DNA of 64,000 bases, taken from positions 124,001 through 188,000 of the forward strand of contig NZ_JAATWC010000003.1 of NCBI RefSeq assembly GCF_012979235.1, in the 5' to 3' direction. This document shows, piece by piece, positions 20,651 through 30,787 of the stretch. Within the stretch, counting starts at the first letter, position 1, and each line of letters starts with the position of its first letter. A model generated the notes under the pieces. It worked only from the letters and a program-made list of their open reading frames with translations, was not told where the DNA came from and searched no databases. The stretch is from Dissulfurirhabdus thermomarina (GTDB lineage Bacteria; Desulfobacterota; Dissulfuribacteria; Dissulfuribacterales; Dissulfurirhabdaceae). A program made the position numbers and the translations under genes.

Positions 20651-23600
20651 CTACTCGAGCAGCTCGATGTCCAGGCACAGGCCCTGGAGTTCCTTGACCA
20701 GCACGTTGAAGGACTCGGGCAGCCCGGCCTCGAGGAAGTTGTTCCCCTTGACGATCTTCTCGTACATCCGGGAACGGCCCACCACGTCGTCGGACTTCAC
20801 GGTGAGGAACTCCTGCAGCGAGTAGGCGGCCCCGTAGGCCTCCATGGCCCAGACCTCCATCTCGCCCAGCCGCTGGCCGCCGAACTGGGCCTTGCCCCCC
20901 AGGGGCTGCTGGGTCACCAGGGAATAGGGCCCGGTGGACCGGGCGTGGATCTTGTCGTCCACCAGGTGGTGGAGCTTCAGCATGTACATGACGCCCACGG
21001 TCACGGGCTCGGCGAAGGGCTCCCCGGTCTGGCCGTCGTAGAGGGTGACCTCGCCGAGCTCGGACTGGCCCGCCTCCACCAGGAGATGCCGGATGGCGTC
21101 CTCCCGGGCCCCGTCGAAGACCGGGGTGGCCACCGGGATGCCGGCCTCCAGCTCCAGGGCCGTCTCGCAGACGCCATCGTCGTCCTTGCCCCCGATGAGG
21201 GCCTCGACCTCCTCCTTGGAATAGATGCGGGAGAGTTTTTCCCGGATCTCGGCCACCCGGCGCTCCCGGGCCAGCTGGGCCAGCTGGGCGCCGAGGTTCT
21301 TGGCGGCCCATCCGAGGTGCACCTCGAGGATCTGGCCCACGTTCATCCGGGACGGCACGCCCAGGGGGTTCAAGACGATGTCCACCGGGGTTCCGTCGGC
21401 GAAGTAGGGCATGTCCTCCATGGGCACGATGCACGAGACGACGCCCTTGTTGCCGTGGCGGCCGGCCATCTTGTCGCCCACCGAGAGCTTGCGCTTCATG
21501 GCCACGTAGACCTTGACCATCTTGATGACCCCCGGCGGCAGCTCGTCCCCCTTCTTGAGGCGCTCGATCTTGCCCTCGAAGTAGTTCTTGATGCGCGCCA
21601 CCTCGGCCTCGTACCAGGCCAGGGCCTCGCCGACGGCGGGCTCGATCTTCTTCTTGCCTTCCAGGGTGAGATCGCGGAGGCGGTAGACGGGGATCTTCTC
21701 GAGCAACTCCCGGGTGATCTTGGTGCCCTTGTCGAGGAGGACCTGGCCCTTGGCCCCCTTGATGGCCACCGCCGCCTTCTTCCCCACCAGGACGGACTCG
21801 AGCTTCTTGAGGGTGGTGCGGCGGATGACGGTGATCTCGTCCTCCTGGTCCTTGAGGATCTGGGCGATCTCGAGGTCCTCGATGGCCTTGGAGCGGGTGT
21901 CCTTCTCCACCCCCTTGCGGGAGAAGACCTTGGCGTCCACCACCACGCCCTCGATCCCCGGGGGGACGCGGAGGGAGGTGTCCCGGACGTCGCCGGCCTT
22001 CTCGCCGAAGATGGCCCTGAGGAGCTTCTCCTCCGGGGAGAGCTGGGTCTCACCCTTCGGGGTGACCTTGCCCACCAGGATGTCGCCGGCCTTCACCTCG
22101 GCCCCGATGCGGACGATGCCGCTGTCGTCGAGGTTCTTGAGGGCGTCCTCCCCCACGTTGGGGATGTCCCGGGTGATCTCCTCCTTGCCGAGCTTGGTGT
22201 CCCGCGCCTCCACCTCGAACTCCTCGATGTGGACCGAGGTGAAGACGTCGTCGCGGGCGATCCGCTCGCTGACCACGATGGCGTCCTCGAAGTTGTAGCC
22301 CCGCCAGGGCATGAAGGCCACCACCACGTTCCGGCCGAGGGCCAGCTCGCCCCGGTCGGTGCTCGGCCCGTCCACCAGGACCTGGCCCGCCCGGACCCGC
22401 TGGCCGGGCTTCACCAGGGGCCGCTGGTTGAGGGTGGTGGTCTGGTTGGACTTCTGGTACTTGGTCAGCTTGTGGATGTCCACCTCCACGGGGAGGCCCT
22501 GCTTCTCGTCCTCGTCGTAGGCCACCACGAGGCGCCGGGCGTCCACGTCCTCCACCCAGCCGTCGCGCCGGGCGATGACCGTCACCCCGGAGTCCCGGGC
22601 CACGTGGGTCTCCATCCCGGTGCCCACCAGGGGGGCCTCGCTCACCAGGAGCGGCACCGCCTGCCGCTGCATGTTGGACCCCATGAGGGCGCGGTTGGCG
22701 TCGTCGTTCTCGAGGAAGGGGATGAGCGAGGCGGAGACGCTCACCATCTGGTTGGGGGCGACGTCGATGTAGGTGATCTCCTCGGCGGGCACGATGACGA
22801 ACTCGCCACGGCGGCGGGCCCCCACCCGGTCGGCCACGATGCGCCCCTTCTTGTCCACCTCGGTGGTGGCCTGGGCGATGGTCTGGCCCTCTTCCTCGCT
22901 GGCGGTGAGGTAGACCACCTCCCCGGTGACCTTCCGGTCGACCACCTTGAGATATGGGGTCTCGATGAAGCCGTAGCGGTTGATGCGGCCATAGGTGCTC
23001 AGCGAGACGATGAGCCCGATGTTGGGCCCTTCCGGGGTCTCGATGGGGCAGATGCGGCCGTAGTGGGTGGGGTGCACGTCCCGCACCTCGAAGCCGGCCC
23101 GCTCGCGGGAAAGGCCGCCCGGCCCCAGGGCCGACAAGCGCCGCTTGTGGGTGACCTCCGAGATGGGGTTCGTCTGGTCCATGAATTGGGAGAGCTGGCT
23201 GGCCCCGAAGAATTCCTTGAGCACGGAGCTGACCGGCTTCGGGTTCACCAGGTCGTTGGGCATCAGGGTCTCGATCTCCTGGAGGGTCATGCGCTCCTTG
23301 ATGGCCCGCTCCATGCGCACGAGGCCGATCCGGTACTGGTTCTCGATGAGCTCCCCCACCGAGCGGACCCGGCGGTTGCCGAGGTGGTCGATGTCGTCCA
23401 CGGGCCCCTGCTGGTCCTTGAGCCGGACCAACTCCTTGACGGTCGCCAGGATGTCCTCGGGCCGGAGCGTCCGCTGGGTGAGCGGGGTGTCGAGGCCCAG
23501 CCGCTCGTTCATCTTGTAGCGCCCCACCTCGGAGAGGTCGTAGGTGTCGGGGTTGAAGAAGAGGGAGTGGAAGAACTTCTCCGCCACCTCGAGGGTCATG

Positions 23601-24739
23601 GGGCTGCTCGGCCGGAGCCGCCGGTAGATCTCGAGAACGGCCTCCTCCTGGCTCTGCGCCCGGTCCAGGAGGAGGGTCTCCCGCATGGAGGCGCTGACCC
23701 GGACGCCGTCGATGAAGAGGGTCTCGAACTCCCGGATGCCCTTCTCCCGGAGGAGTTCCAGGTCCTCCTGGGTGAGCGCCGTGTTGGCCGCCACGAGGAC
23801 CTCGCCGGTGGCGGTGTCCACGATGTCGCGGGCCACGATGCGGCCCAGGACGTCCTCCTCCACCACGGGCACCCGCTCGATGCCCTCCTCGGCGAGCCGG
23901 CGCAGCAGGGTCTTGGTGAACTTCCGATGCTTGCGCAGCAGGATGTCGCCCGTCCGGGGATGGGCGATCTCGACGGAGGTCCGCTGGCCGAGCAGGGTCT
24001 CGGGCTGGACCTTCCGGTAGAGGAGCTTCCCGTCCAGGTGGAAGACGTCCCAGTGGTAGAACTCGCGGAGGATGGCCTCGGCGTCGTAGCCCAGGGCCTT
24101 GAGCAGCGTGGTGACCGGGAACTTCCGGCGCCGGTCGATCCGGACGTAGAGGATGTCCTTGGGGTCGAATTCGAGATCCACCCAGGAACCGCGGACCGGG
24201 ATGATGCGGGCCGAATAGAGGAGCTTGCCGCTGGCGTGGACCTTGCCCTTGTCGTGGGCGAAGAAGACGCCGGGGGAGCGCTGGAGCTGGCTCACCACCA
24301 CCCGCTCGGTGCCGTTGATGATGAAGGTGCCGGTCCGGGTCATGAGGGGCACGGTGCCGAAGTAGATCTCCTGCTCCTTGATGTCCCGGATGCTCTGGAC
24401 GCCGCTTTCCTTGTCCACGTCGTAGGAAAGCAGGCGGACCACGATCTTGACCGGGGCCTCGTAGGTGGCGCCCCGGGAGAGGCATTCCTCCACGGTGTAC
24501 TTGGGCTCCCCGATGGAGTACTCCACGAACTCCAGGGAAGAGGCCCCGGTGAAGTCGGTGATGGGGAACACGCTCTTGAAGGCCGCCTGCATCCCGATGT
24601 CTTCGCGGGCCTCGGGAGCCACGTCGCGCTGCAGGAACTGGGCGTAGGAGACCCGCTGGAGATCGATCAGATTCGGGACGCCGACGGTCCCCTTGACCCG
24701 GCCGAAGTTCTTCCTGATCCGCTGCGTCTTTGTCGTCAT
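20651..24739 (-). CDS. rpoB: RNA polymerase subunit beta
   Basis: The 1362-residue beta subunit. Recognisable parts include the N-terminal [20 protein letters not shown], the rifampicin region ([20 protein letters not shown] followed by [12 protein letters not shown]), which looks wild type, and the C-terminal [20 protein letters not shown] clamp segment. ATG at 24739 yields the usual [11 protein letters not shown]; the upstream extension in the same frame is not conserved in character. A 241-bp gap to rplL contains a GC-rich palindrome (CGGCCGGCGCCGGCCG) where E. coli has an attenuator, but no terminator with a T run is evident. Confidence 0.97.
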   Translation of the reverse strand: MTTKTQRIRKNFGRVKGTVGVPNLIDLQRVSYAQFLQRDVAPEAREDIGMQAAFKSVFPITDFTGASSLEFVEYSIGEPKYTVEECLSRGATYEAPVKIVVRLLSYDVDKESGVQSIRDIKEQEIYFGTVPLMTRTGTFIINGTERVVVSQLQRSPGVFFAHDKGKVHASGKLLYSARIIPVRGSWVDLEFDPKDILYVRIDRRRKFPVTTLLKALGYDAEAILREFYHWDVFHLDGKLLYRKVQPETLLGQRTSVEIAHPRTGDILLRKHRKFTKTLLRRLAEEGIERVPVVEEDVLGRIVARDIVDTATGEVLVAANTALTQEDLELLREKGIREFETLFIDGVRVSASMRETLLLDRAQSQEEAVLEIYRRLRPSSPMTLEVAEKFFHSLFFNPDTYDLSEVGRYKMNERLGLDTPLTQRTLRPEDILATVKELVRLKDQQGPVDDIDHLGNRRVRSVGELIENQYRIGLVRMERAIKERMTLQEIETLMPNDLVNPKPVSSVLKEFFGASQLSQFMDQTNPISEVTHKRRLSALGPGGLSRERAGFEVRDVHPTHYGRICPIETPEGPNIGLIVSLSTYGRINRYGFIETPYLKVVDRKVTGEVVYLTASEEEGQTIAQATTEVDKKGRIVADRVGARRRGEFVIVPAEEITYIDVAPNQMVSVSASLIPFLENDDANRALMGSNMQRQAVPLLVSEAPLVGTGMETHVARDSGVTVIARRDGWVEDVDARRLVVAYDEDEKQGLPVEVDIHKLTKYQKSNQTTTLNQRPLVKPGQRVRAGQVLVDGPSTDRGELALGRNVVVAFMPWRGYNFEDAIVVSERIARDDVFTSVHIEEFEVEARDTKLGKEEITRDIPNVGEDALKNLDDSGIVRIGAEVKAGDILVGKVTPKGETQLSPEEKLLRAIFGEKAGDVRDTSLRVPPGIEGVVVDAKVFSRKGVEKDTRSKAIEDLEIAQILKDQEDEITVIRRTTLKKLESVLVGKKAAVAIKGAKGQVLLDKGTKITRELLEKIPVYRLRDLTLEGKKKIEPAVGEALAWYEAEVARIKNYFEGKIERLKKGDELPPGVIKMVKVYVAMKRKLSVGDKMAGRHGNKGVVSCIVPMEDMPYFADGTPVDIVLNPLGVPSRMNVGQILEVHLGWAAKNLGAQLAQLARERRVAEIREKLSRIYSKEEVEALIGGKDDDGVCETALELEAGIPVATPVFDGAREDAIRHLLVEAGQSELGEVTLYDGQTGEPFAEPVTVGVMYMLKLHHLVDDKIHARSTGPYSLVTQQPLGGKAQFGGQRLGEMEVWAMEAYGAAYSLQEFLTVKSDDVVGRSRMYEKIVKGNNFLEAGLPESFNVLVKELQGLCLDIELLE

Positions 24740-24980
24740 CGAGTGTTCACCTCGGTGTCCCGCCGGGACACGCTGCAGTGGGAGGCGGCCCCGGGCTGGC
24801 GGGGCCGCCGGCATGTGGGCCCGCCCCCGGCCGGCGCCGGCCGGGAGACGATGCCGGGATTACGGCCGCCCCGAGGGAGAAAAGGCCGGGCGGAGGAGCG
24901 CCCCAGGGCAAACTCCCCCGCCCGCTTTCCACCCACGGCTGCAGGGCGAAAACCGTTCTTCAAACCCGGTGATCCGAGTC

Positions 24981-25367
24981 TTACTTGATCTCAACCTTGC
25001 CGCCGACCTTCTCGATCTGCTCCTTGATCTTCTCGGCCTCCTCCTTGGAGACCCCTTCCTTGATGGGCTTGGGAGCACTCTCGACGAGTTCCTTGGCCTC
25101 TTTCAGGCCGAGGCCGGTCAGGGCGCGGACCTCCTTGATGACCTGGATCTTCTGCCCGCCCGCCTCGGTCAGGATGGCGTCGAACTCCGTCTTCTCCTCG
25201 GCGGGCTCGGCGCCGCCGGCCGCCGCGCCGGGAGCGGCGGCGGCCACCGCCACGGGCGCGGCGGCGCTCACCCCGAACTTCTCCTCCATCTCCTTGACGA
25301 GCTCGGAGAGCTCGAGGACCGACATATTGGCAATGAATTCGATGACGTCTTCCTTGGTGATGGCCAT
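24981..25367 (-). CDS. rplL: Ribosomal protein L7/L12
   Basis: A 128-residue acidic stalk protein. The N-terminal dimer domain ([20 protein letters not shown]), an Ala/Gly/Pro-rich hinge (about 35-55), and the globular domain ([20 protein letters not shown] to KVEIK) are all intact. The stalk recruits translation factors to the ribosome. Codon use is strongly C/G-ending, like neighbours but unlike tuf. Confidence 0.97.
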   Translation of the reverse strand: MAITKEDVIEFIANMSVLELSELVKEMEEKFGVSAAAPVAVAAAAPGAAAGGAEPAEEKTEFDAILTEAGGQKIQVIKEVRALTGLGLKEAKELVESAPKPIKEGVSKEEAEKIKEQIEKVGGKVEIK

Positions 25368-25450
25368 GGTTTCCTGTCCTCCTGATCTCTAGGGCACCCC
25401 TCCGGGCGCAAAGGTTTCAACGTATCGTGGCGCCGCGGGCCGCACGGGCC

Positions 25451-25978
25451 TCAGGCGGCCTTCTTCTGTTCCTCCAGGGCCCGAAGCGCGTAGAGCAGCT
25501 TCCGCGGCACGGCGGCCAGCACCTGGACGAGGCCGGTGGGAACGGCCACCATGACGGAGAGCAGCTGGGCCAGGAGGACCTCCCGGCTCGGCAGCTTCGC
25601 CAGGGCCTGGACGCCGGCGGCGTCGATGCGGGCGCCGGCGAGCATCCCGCCCTTCACCTCGAGTTCCGGGTGGTCCTTGGCGAAGTCGGCCAGGACCTTC
25701 GCCACCGCCACCGGGTCGTCGTAGCCGATGGCCACGGCGTTGGGACCGGTGAACTCCTCGCTCATCCCGGCCACGGGCGTCCCCTCGACGGCCCGCCGGA
25801 GCAGGGTGTTCTTCACCACCCGGTACTCGGCGCCCGCCTCCCGGATCTTCTTCCTGAGCTCCGTCAGGGCCGCCACGTTCAAGCCGGTGAACCGGGTGGC
25901 CACCACGACGGCCGCCCGCGAGAAACGCTCGTGCAACTCCTCGACGATCTTTTCCTTTTCCGCTCTGGATACAGGCAA
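25451..25978 (-). CDS. rplJ: Ribosomal protein L10
   Basis: A 175-residue protein that anchors L7/L12 dimers to the ribosome. The typical start (SRAEKEKIVEELHERFSRA), VVATRFTGLNV, and VKNTLLRRA are present. The start is a TTG at 25978, preceded by AAGGGGGGAGATAGAC, which gives the normal family length; the upstream ATG at 26020 lies inside the leader RNA and would add 14 residues. L10-L12 complexes normally bind the leader of their own mRNA, and a matching structure is found at 26035-26100. Confidence 0.94.
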   Translation of the reverse strand: MPVSRAEKEKIVEELHERFSRAAVVVATRFTGLNVAALTELRKKIREAGAEYRVVKNTLLRRAVEGTPVAGMSEEFTGPNAVAIGYDDPVAVAKVLADFAKDHPELEVKGGMLAGARIDAAGVQALAKLPSREVLLAQLLSVMVAVPTGLVQVLAAVPRKLLYALRALEEQKKAA

Positions 25979-26034
25979 GTCTATCTCCCCCCTTCCGCCA
26001 TAGGCAGTTGATACCGCCAAAGGCAGAGGTCACA

Positions 26035-26100
26035 CCATGTCTCGGTAGGTCGGCCCTCCCGGGCCTCATTAAACACCGCCGGTGTACCTACTGTCTTTGA
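26035..26100 (-). promoter_or_regulatory. Ribosomal protein L10 leader (autoregulatory RNA)
   Basis: Read on the minus strand this stretch folds as an L10 leader: AGTAGGT pairs with ACCTACCGAG across two nested hairpins, ACACCGGCGGTGT and GGCCC-GGGA-GGGCC, with the unpaired TTTAATG between them. The paired GTAGG/CCTACC closing stem and the TTAATG strand are features of the known leader, whose kink-turn is bound by L10(L12)4 to repress rplJL. It ends about 60 bases before the rplJ TTG. Confidence 0.7.
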
Positions 26101-26349
26101 CATGTCCGGCGGGCCCACGCCCGCCCTATGTCCGCCCCGTCCCTTCCGGGCCGGGGGTCATACGCCTTCTTCAAGATGGGCTCGTCCACCCGGAACGACG
26201 TCTCCAAGGAGAAACGGCCGCCGATCACCCGGCCCCCGGCGCGGGGACGCCGGGGCATGGGCCACGCCGCACCGGCGAAAGGACCGGGACGCCGCGGCCG
26301 TTGCGGCGCCGCCGCTTTCCGGGCCGGCCGGGTCACCCCGGCCCGTTTC
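26101..26349 (-). other. rplA-rplJ spacer upstream of the L10 leader
   Basis: About 250 bp of GC-rich sequence. Just after the rplA stop there is a hairpin-forming stretch around GGCCGGGGTGACCCGGCCGG. No T run follows, so it is not called a terminator. A promoter for rplJL is expected here by analogy with E. coli, but no convincing -35/-10 pair was seen. Confidence 0.4.
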
Positions 26350-27054
26350 TCAGGCCGCGAGGTTCCGTACCTCCGTGGGATCGACCTTCACACCCGGCCC
26401 CATGGTGGTGGAGAGGGTGACGCTCTTGATGTAGGTTCCCTTGCTGGTGGACGGTTTCGCCCGCTGGAGGGCGTCGATGAGGGCCACGAGGTTGGCCCGG
26501 ATCCGCTCCTTGTCGAAGGAGGCCCGCCCCACCGGGGCGTGCACCACCCCGGCCTTGTCCACCCGGTAGTCCACCTTCCCGGCCTTGATGTCCTGGACGG
26601 CCTTGGCCACGTCCATGGTCACCGTCCCGGTCTTGGCGTTGGGCATGAGGCCCCGGGGACCGAGGATCTTCCCGAGCCGGCCCACCACGCCCATCATGTC
26701 GGGAGTGGCCACCACCTTCTCGAAGTCGAGCCAGCCGCCCTGGATCTTCTCCACCAGGTCCTCGGCGCCCACGTAGTCGGCGCCGGCCTCCTCGGCCTCC
26801 CGGGCCTTGTCGCCCTTGGCGAAGACCAGGACCCGCTGCTGCCGGCCCGTCCCATGGGGCAGGACCACCGCCCCGCGGACGTTCTGGTCGGCCTTGCGCG
26901 GGTCCACCCCGAGGACCACGGCGGCATCCACGCTCTCGTCGAACTTGGCGCTCTTGGTGGCGAGGACCAGCTCCACGGCCTCGTCGAGGCCGTAGCGGCG
27001 CCCGGCCTCCACCTTCTCCTTCAGGCTGCGATACCTCTTTCCGTGCCGTGCCAT
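26350..27054 (-). CDS. rplA: Ribosomal protein L1
   Basis: A 234-residue protein of the large subunit L1 stalk. The start [14 protein letters not shown] and the conserved blocks [27 protein letters not shown] and TMGPGVKVD are all present. In many bacteria L1 also represses its own operon. The gene follows rplK by 14 bp. Confidence 0.96.
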   Translation of the reverse strand: MARHGKRYRSLKEKVEAGRRYGLDEAVELVLATKSAKFDESVDAAVVLGVDPRKADQNVRGAVVLPHGTGRQQRVLVFAKGDKAREAEEAGADYVGAEDLVEKIQGGWLDFEKVVATPDMMGVVGRLGKILGPRGLMPNAKTGTVTMDVAKAVQDIKAGKVDYRVDKAGVVHAPVGRASFDKERIRANLVALIDALQRAKPSTSKGTYIKSVTLSTTMGPGVKVDPTEVRNLAA

Positions 27055-27068
27055 GGCGACAGCTCCTC

Positions 27069-27494
27069 TCAGTCCACGATCTCGATGCCCATGCTCCGGG
27101 CCGTCCCGGCCACGGTCCTCACGGCCGCCTCCATGTCGGCGGCGGTGAGGTCCGGCATCTTGGTCCGGGCGATCTCCTCCACCTGGGCCCGGGTCACCTT
27201 GCCCACCTTGTCGCGATTGGGCACGCCGGAGCCCTTCTCCACCTTGGCGGCCTTCTTGAGAAGGATGGCGGCGGGCGGGGTCTTCAGGACGAAGCTGAAG
27301 GACCGGTCCGCGTAGACCGTGATCAGGACCGGGATGATCATGCCGGCCTGGTCCTGGGTCTTGGCGTTGAAGGCCTTGCAGAACTCCATGATGTTCACCC
27401 CGTGCTGGCCCAGGGCGGGCCCCACGGGGGGGGACGGGTTGGCCTGGCCCGCCGGGATCTGCAGCTTGATGTATCCAGCGATCTTCTTGGCCAT
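27069..27494 (-). CDS. rplK: Ribosomal protein L11
   Basis: A 141-residue protein of the factor-binding centre. The N-terminal [35 protein letters not shown] and the C-terminal rRNA-binding half ending [10 protein letters not shown] match the family closely. Spacing to nusG is 60 bp. Confidence 0.97.
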   Translation of the reverse strand: MAKKIAGYIKLQIPAGQANPSPPVGPALGQHGVNIMEFCKAFNAKTQDQAGMIIPVLITVYADRSFSFVLKTPPAAILLKKAAKVEKGSGVPNRDKVGKVTRAQVEEIARTKMPDLTAADMEAAVRTVAGTARSMGIEIVD

Positions 27495-27554
27495 CTCTTT
27501 CTCCTTTGCGCGCGGGACGCACCGGCGGCCGGCCGCCCGACGTCCCGCCCGTTG

Positions 27555-28088
27555 TCAGCTCACCTTCTGGACGTGGGCGAATTCCAGCTCCACCGGCGTG
27601 GCCCGGCCGAAGATGGAAACCATGACGCGGACCTTCCCCTTCTCGGGCTTGACCTCGTCCACCTCGCCGTGAAAGTTGGCGAAGGGGCCCTCCGTCACCG
27701 TCACCTGGTCGCCCTTCTGGAAATCATACTTGGGCACGGGCTTGAGGGCCCGCTCCTCCATCTGCTGGATGATGCGCTCGGCCTCCTCGTCCGGGAGGGA
27801 GACCGGGTTCTCCTGGCTCCCGATGAACCCCGTGACCTTGGGCGTGTCCTGCACCAGGTGCCACGTCTCGTTGTTGAGTTCCATCTTGACCAGGATGTAG
27901 CCCGGGAAGACCTTCCGCGACGAGGTGCGCCGCTCCCCCTTGACGATCTCCACCACCTTCTCGGTGGGAACCACCACCCGGGAGAAGTGCTGCTCCAGGC
28001 CGTGCTGCTTGATCCGCTCCTCGAGGGCCGCCTTGACCTTGTTCTCGAACCCCGAGTAGGTATGGACGATGTACCACTTGTGCGCCAT
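27555..28088 (-). CDS. nusG: Transcription elongation/antitermination factor NusG
   Basis: A 177-residue protein with the NGN domain ([31 protein letters not shown]) and the C-terminal KOW domain ([21 protein letters not shown]). NusG binds RNA polymerase beta' and links it to Rho or ribosomal S10. Located in the usual secE-nusG-rplK order. Confidence 0.96.
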   Translation of the reverse strand: MAHKWYIVHTYSGFENKVKAALEERIKQHGLEQHFSRVVVPTEKVVEIVKGERRTSSRKVFPGYILVKMELNNETWHLVQDTPKVTGFIGSQENPVSLPDEEAERIIQQMEERALKPVPKYDFQKGDQVTVTEGPFANFHGEVDEVKPEKGKVRVMVSIFGRATPVELEFAHVQKVS

Positions 28089-28171
28089 GGTTGCTTAGGA
28101 CCCCCAGCCCGCGGAACGGGCCGCCACGCCCCCGGCGGGCACGCGGCGGCGGGAGGCATTCCGCGGCCGCC

Positions 28172-28498
28172 TCAGTAGAGTATCTTCGTGATGAGCCACG
28201 AGAGCACCAGGTCCGTCAACCCGAGGTAGGCGGTGAAGAAGAAGGTGATGGCCAGGACCGCCGCCGTGAGGGCGAGCGTCTCCTTCCGGGTGGCGAAGGT
28301 CACCTTCTCGAACTCCGCCCGGACCTCCCGGAGAAAGGTGAGAGTGGCCTGCACCCAGCCGACACCCGGCCTGGCGGGAGACGCGGTCTTGGCCTTGGCC
28401 GGCGCGGCGGGCGCCGCCCCCCGGCGGTCCGAAACGGCCGCCCGGCCCTTGCGGGCGCGTCCCTGCTTGCCCTTTCCGCCCTTCTTCCTCGTTCCCAT
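28172..28498 (-). CDS. secE: Preprotein translocase subunit SecE
   Basis: A 108-residue protein with one C-terminal membrane span (about 77-100) preceded by the amphipathic cytoplasmic helix FLREVRAEFEKVTFATRKET, the SecE signature that clamps SecY. The first 45 residues are Lys/Arg/Ala-rich and disordered, longer than in minimal one-span SecE. Confidence 0.92.
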   Translation of the reverse strand: MGTRKKGGKGKQGRARKGRAAVSDRRGAAPAAPAKAKTASPARPGVGWVQATLTFLREVRAEFEKVTFATRKETLALTAAVLAITFFFTAYLGLTDLVLSWLITKILY

Positions 28499-28542
28499 GG
28501 CGTCCTCCGGGTGACACCGTCACGGTGTCCCGGTCTGCAGGA

Positions 28543-28618
28543 TGGCAGGCCAGGAGGGACTCGAACCCCCAACACCCGGATTTGGAGTCCGGTGCTCTAC
28601 CATTAGAGCTACTGGCCT
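28543..28618 (-). tRNA. tRNA-Trp(CCA)
   Basis: Acceptor AGGCCAG/CTGGCCT, D stem GCTC/GAGC, anticodon stem CCGGA/TCCGG with loop CTCCAAA giving anticodon CCA, T stem with TTCGAGT loop, discriminator G, encoded CCA. It lies between rpmG and secE, its usual place in this cluster. Confidence 0.95.
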
Positions 28619-28641
28619 GCGCCTTTGCTTCGTCCGCCCCG

Positions 28642-28797
28642 CTACTTCCCCTTGGACTCCCGGTGCAGGGTGTGCCGCCGGTCGAAGGGGCAGTACTTCT
28701 TGAGCTCCAGCTTGTCCGGCGTGGTCCGCCGGTTCTTCGTGGTCATGTAGTTCCGGCGCTTACACTCGGTGCACGCCAGGCTCACGATCTCGCGCAT
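28642..28797 (-). CDS. rpmG: Ribosomal protein L33
   Basis: A 51-residue protein with four zinc-ligand Cys/His positions represented as CTEC near the N-terminus and one later Cys ([10 protein letters not shown]). [21 protein letters not shown] and [19 protein letters not shown] are the family blocks. The second CxxC is reduced to a single Cys, so this is a partly zinc-free variant. It is too short for most ORF lists. Confidence 0.93.
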   Translation of the reverse strand: MREIVSLACTECKRRNYMTTKNRRTTPDKLELKKYCPFDRRHTLHRESKGK

Positions 28798-28812
28798 GTC
28801 CCTGCCTCCTTG

Positions 28813-30003
28813 TTACTCGAGGATGGCGCTGACGACGCCGGCGCCCACCGTGCGGCCGCCCTCGCGGATCGCAAATCGGAGACCCTCCTCCATGGCGATC
28901 GGCTGAATCAGCTGAACCTCCATCGCCACGTTGTCCCCCGGCATCACCATCTCCACACCCTCCGGAAGCGTCACCACACCCGTCACGTCCGTCGTCCGAA
29001 AATAAAACTGCGGACGATACCCCGCAAAAAACGGCGTGTGACGACCACCCTCCTCCTTGCTCAAAATGTAAACCTCCGCCTTGAACCGCGTGTGCGGCGT
29101 GATCGACCCAGGCTTCGCCACCACCTGACCACGCTCCACCTCGTCACGCTTCGTACCCCGAAGCAATACACCTATGTTGTCACCCGCACGACCCTCGTCC
29201 AAAAGCTTCCGAAACATCTCGAGACCCGTGCACGTCGTCTTCTGCGTCGGACGAAGACCCACTATCTCCACCTCGTCCCCCACGTGGATCACACCCCGCT
29301 CCACTCGACCCGTCACCACCGTCCCCCGACCGCTGATGCTGAAAACGTCCTCAATGGGCATCAAAAACGGCTTGTCCACGTCACGCTCGGGCTCCGGGAT
29401 AAAATTGTCCAGCGCATCCATCAACTCCCAGATGCACTTCGTCTTCTCCTCGTCCTCCGGATTGTTCAGCGCCTCCAACGCGCTCCCCTTGATGATCGGA
29501 ACGTCGTCGCCCGGAAACTCATACTTGCTCAACAGCTCCCGAAGCTCCAACTCCACCAGCTCGATCAGCTCCGGATCGTCCACCATGTCACACTTGTTCA
29601 AAAACACCACAATCGCAGGAACTCCCACCTGCCGCGCCAACAAGATGTGCTCCCGCGTCTGCGGCATCGGACCGTCGTCGGCGCCCACCACCAAAATCGC
29701 ACCGTCCATCTGCGCCGCACCCGTGATCATGTTCTTGATGTAGTCCGCGTGACCCGGACAATCCACGTGCGCGTAGTGCCGCTTCTCCGTCTCGTACTCC
29801 ACGTGCGCCGTCGCAATCGTGATACCGCGCTCCCGCTCCTCCGGCGCCTTGTCAATCTCCTCAAACGGCGTGTGATCCGCCCACCCCTTCTTCGACAGCA
29901 CCGCCGTGATCGCCGACGTCAACGTCGTCTTCCCATGGTCAATGTGACCAATCGTCCCCACGTTCACGTGCGGCTTCGTACGCTCGAACTTCTTCTTGCT
30001 CAT
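28813..30003 (-). CDS. tuf: Elongation factor Tu
   Basis: A 396-residue GTPase that delivers aminoacyl-tRNA to the ribosome. The G motifs are intact: [24 protein letters not shown]. The gene lies downstream of four tRNA genes, as tufB does in E. coli. The codon choice is striking: GGT, CGT, ACG, GCG, CCG, TTG and TTT prevail, whereas rplL, nusG and rpoB favour GGC, CGG, ACC, GCC, CCC, CTC and TTC. The last 30 or so codons return to the local style. This could reflect gene replacement or expression-driven selection; see findings. A second tuf copy in the str operon would be expected elsewhere. Confidence 0.97.
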   Translation of the reverse strand: MSKKKFERTKPHVNVGTIGHIDHGKTTLTSAITAVLSKKGWADHTPFEEIDKAPEERERGITIATAHVEYETEKRHYAHVDCPGHADYIKNMITGAAQMDGAILVVGADDGPMPQTREHILLARQVGVPAIVVFLNKCDMVDDPELIELVELELRELLSKYEFPGDDVPIIKGSALEALNNPEDEEKTKCIWELMDALDNFIPEPERDVDKPFLMPIEDVFSISGRGTVVTGRVERGVIHVGDEVEIVGLRPTQKTTCTGLEMFRKLLDEGRAGDNIGVLLRGTKRDEVERGQVVAKPGSITPHTRFKAEVYILSKEEGGRHTPFFAGYRPQFYFRTTDVTGVVTLPEGVEMVMPGDNVAMEVQLIQPIAMEEGLRFAIREGGRTVGAGVVSAILE

Positions 30004-30102
30004 GGTCTGACCCCGCCTTTCCGATGGTGTTGGGCCCTCGGCGCCGGGCGCACCGCCCGCCGGGGCGTCCAGGGTGGATCTTCACCCGTTCCTGCCATGA
30101 CA

Positions 30103-30178
<76 letters not shown>

Positions 30179-30239
30179 GCCCCTTCGTTACCTTCGCCGT
30201 CCACGCCCCGCGCCCCCGCCCCGGGAGCCGGCGGCGTGG

Positions 30240-30316
30240 TGGAGCGGGAAACGGGACTCGAACCCGCAACCCTCAGCTTGGAAGGCTGATGCTCTGGCCA
30301 ATTGAGCTATTCCCGC
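30240..30316 (-). tRNA. tRNA-Gly(TCC)
   Basis: Acceptor GCGGGAA/TTCCCGC, anticodon stem TCAGC/GCTGA with loop CTTCCAA, anticodon TCC, T stem GCGGG/CCCGT, encoded CCA. Corresponds in position to glyT of E. coli. Confidence 0.95.
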
Positions 30317-30384
30317 TCAAAAAATGCATATGCCGCCATCTCCTGGCCTTGCCAGGATTCCGGCCGCATTGCCGTCCATTTTCG

Positions 30385-30469
30385 TGGTGGAGAGGGGAGG
30401 ATTCGAACCTCCGAAGGCGTCGCCAACAGATTTACAGTCTGTCCCCTTTGGCCGCTCGGGAACCTCTCC
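30385..30469 (-). tRNA. tRNA-Tyr(GTA)
   Basis: Acceptor GGAGAGG/CCTCTCC, anticodon stem ACAGA/TCTGT with loop CTGTAAA, anticodon GTA, a long variable arm as expected for bacterial tRNA-Tyr, encoded CCA. Length 85. Confidence 0.95.
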
Positions 30470-30487
30470 GTTCTTGTCGTGCCCGCG

Positions 30488-30563
30488 TGGAGCTGGCGAT
30501 GGGACTCGAACCCGCAACCTGCTGATTACAAATCAGCTGCTCTACCAGTTGAGCTACGCCAGC
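30488..30563 (-). tRNA. tRNA-Thr(TGT)
   Basis: Acceptor GCTGGCG/CGCCAGC, anticodon stem GCTGA/TCAGC with loop TTTGTAA, anticodon TGT, T stem GCGGG/CCCAT, encoded CCA. First gene of the tRNA-tuf unit, as thrU in E. coli. Confidence 0.95.
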
Positions 30564-30578
30564 CCGGCTGGACCGAAT

Positions 30579-30606
30579 ATAATAGCTTGGCCCGGCCAAA
30601 AAGCAA
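30579..30606 (-). promoter_or_regulatory. Promoter of the tRNA-tuf-secE-nusG unit
   Basis: On the minus strand TTGCTT (30606-30601) and TATTAT (30584-30579) are 16 bases apart, ending 15 bases before the first tRNA. No other promoter-like pair is near, so it probably drives the four tRNAs and tuf. Confidence 0.65.
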
Positions 30607-30687
30607 CCCCTTTCTGCCCGCTCCCGGCGCGGGACCCGCGCCCGGGGCAACCCCGCCGGCGGCCGCCGCGGCGGCCGGCAAGAAACG

Positions 30688-30718
30688 CAGCAGCCCACGG
30701 CTCTTTGCGACGCCATCA
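30688..30718 (-). repeat. Dispersed palindromic repeat, truncated copy 3
   Basis: On the plus strand the stretch CAGCAGCCCACGGCTCTTTG followed by CGACGCCATCA matches the terminal 30 bases of the copy at 40862-40991 (CAGCCCGCGCATTTTTTTG then CGACGCCATC). The rest of the element is not recognisable. It abuts the qmoC terminator. Confidence 0.55.
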
Positions 30719-30752
30719 AGAAGGGGCGGCACCGGTCGCCCAGTGCCGCCCC
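30718..30752 (-). terminator. Candidate terminator after qmoC
   Basis: Minus strand GGGGCGGCAC, a 10-base loop, GTGCCGCCCC, then TTCTTGAT. The stem is perfect over 10 bp but the T run is short. It lies 36 bp beyond the qmoC stop. Confidence 0.6.
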
Positions 30753-30787
30753 GTGGTTCGTTTCGGTGCCGTGCCGGCAGCTGCGGC

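Noticed and set aside
24740-24980. Attenuator between rplL and rpoB from the palindrome CGGCCGGCGCCGGCCG
   Set aside because: GC palindromes are common in this base composition and no T run follows.
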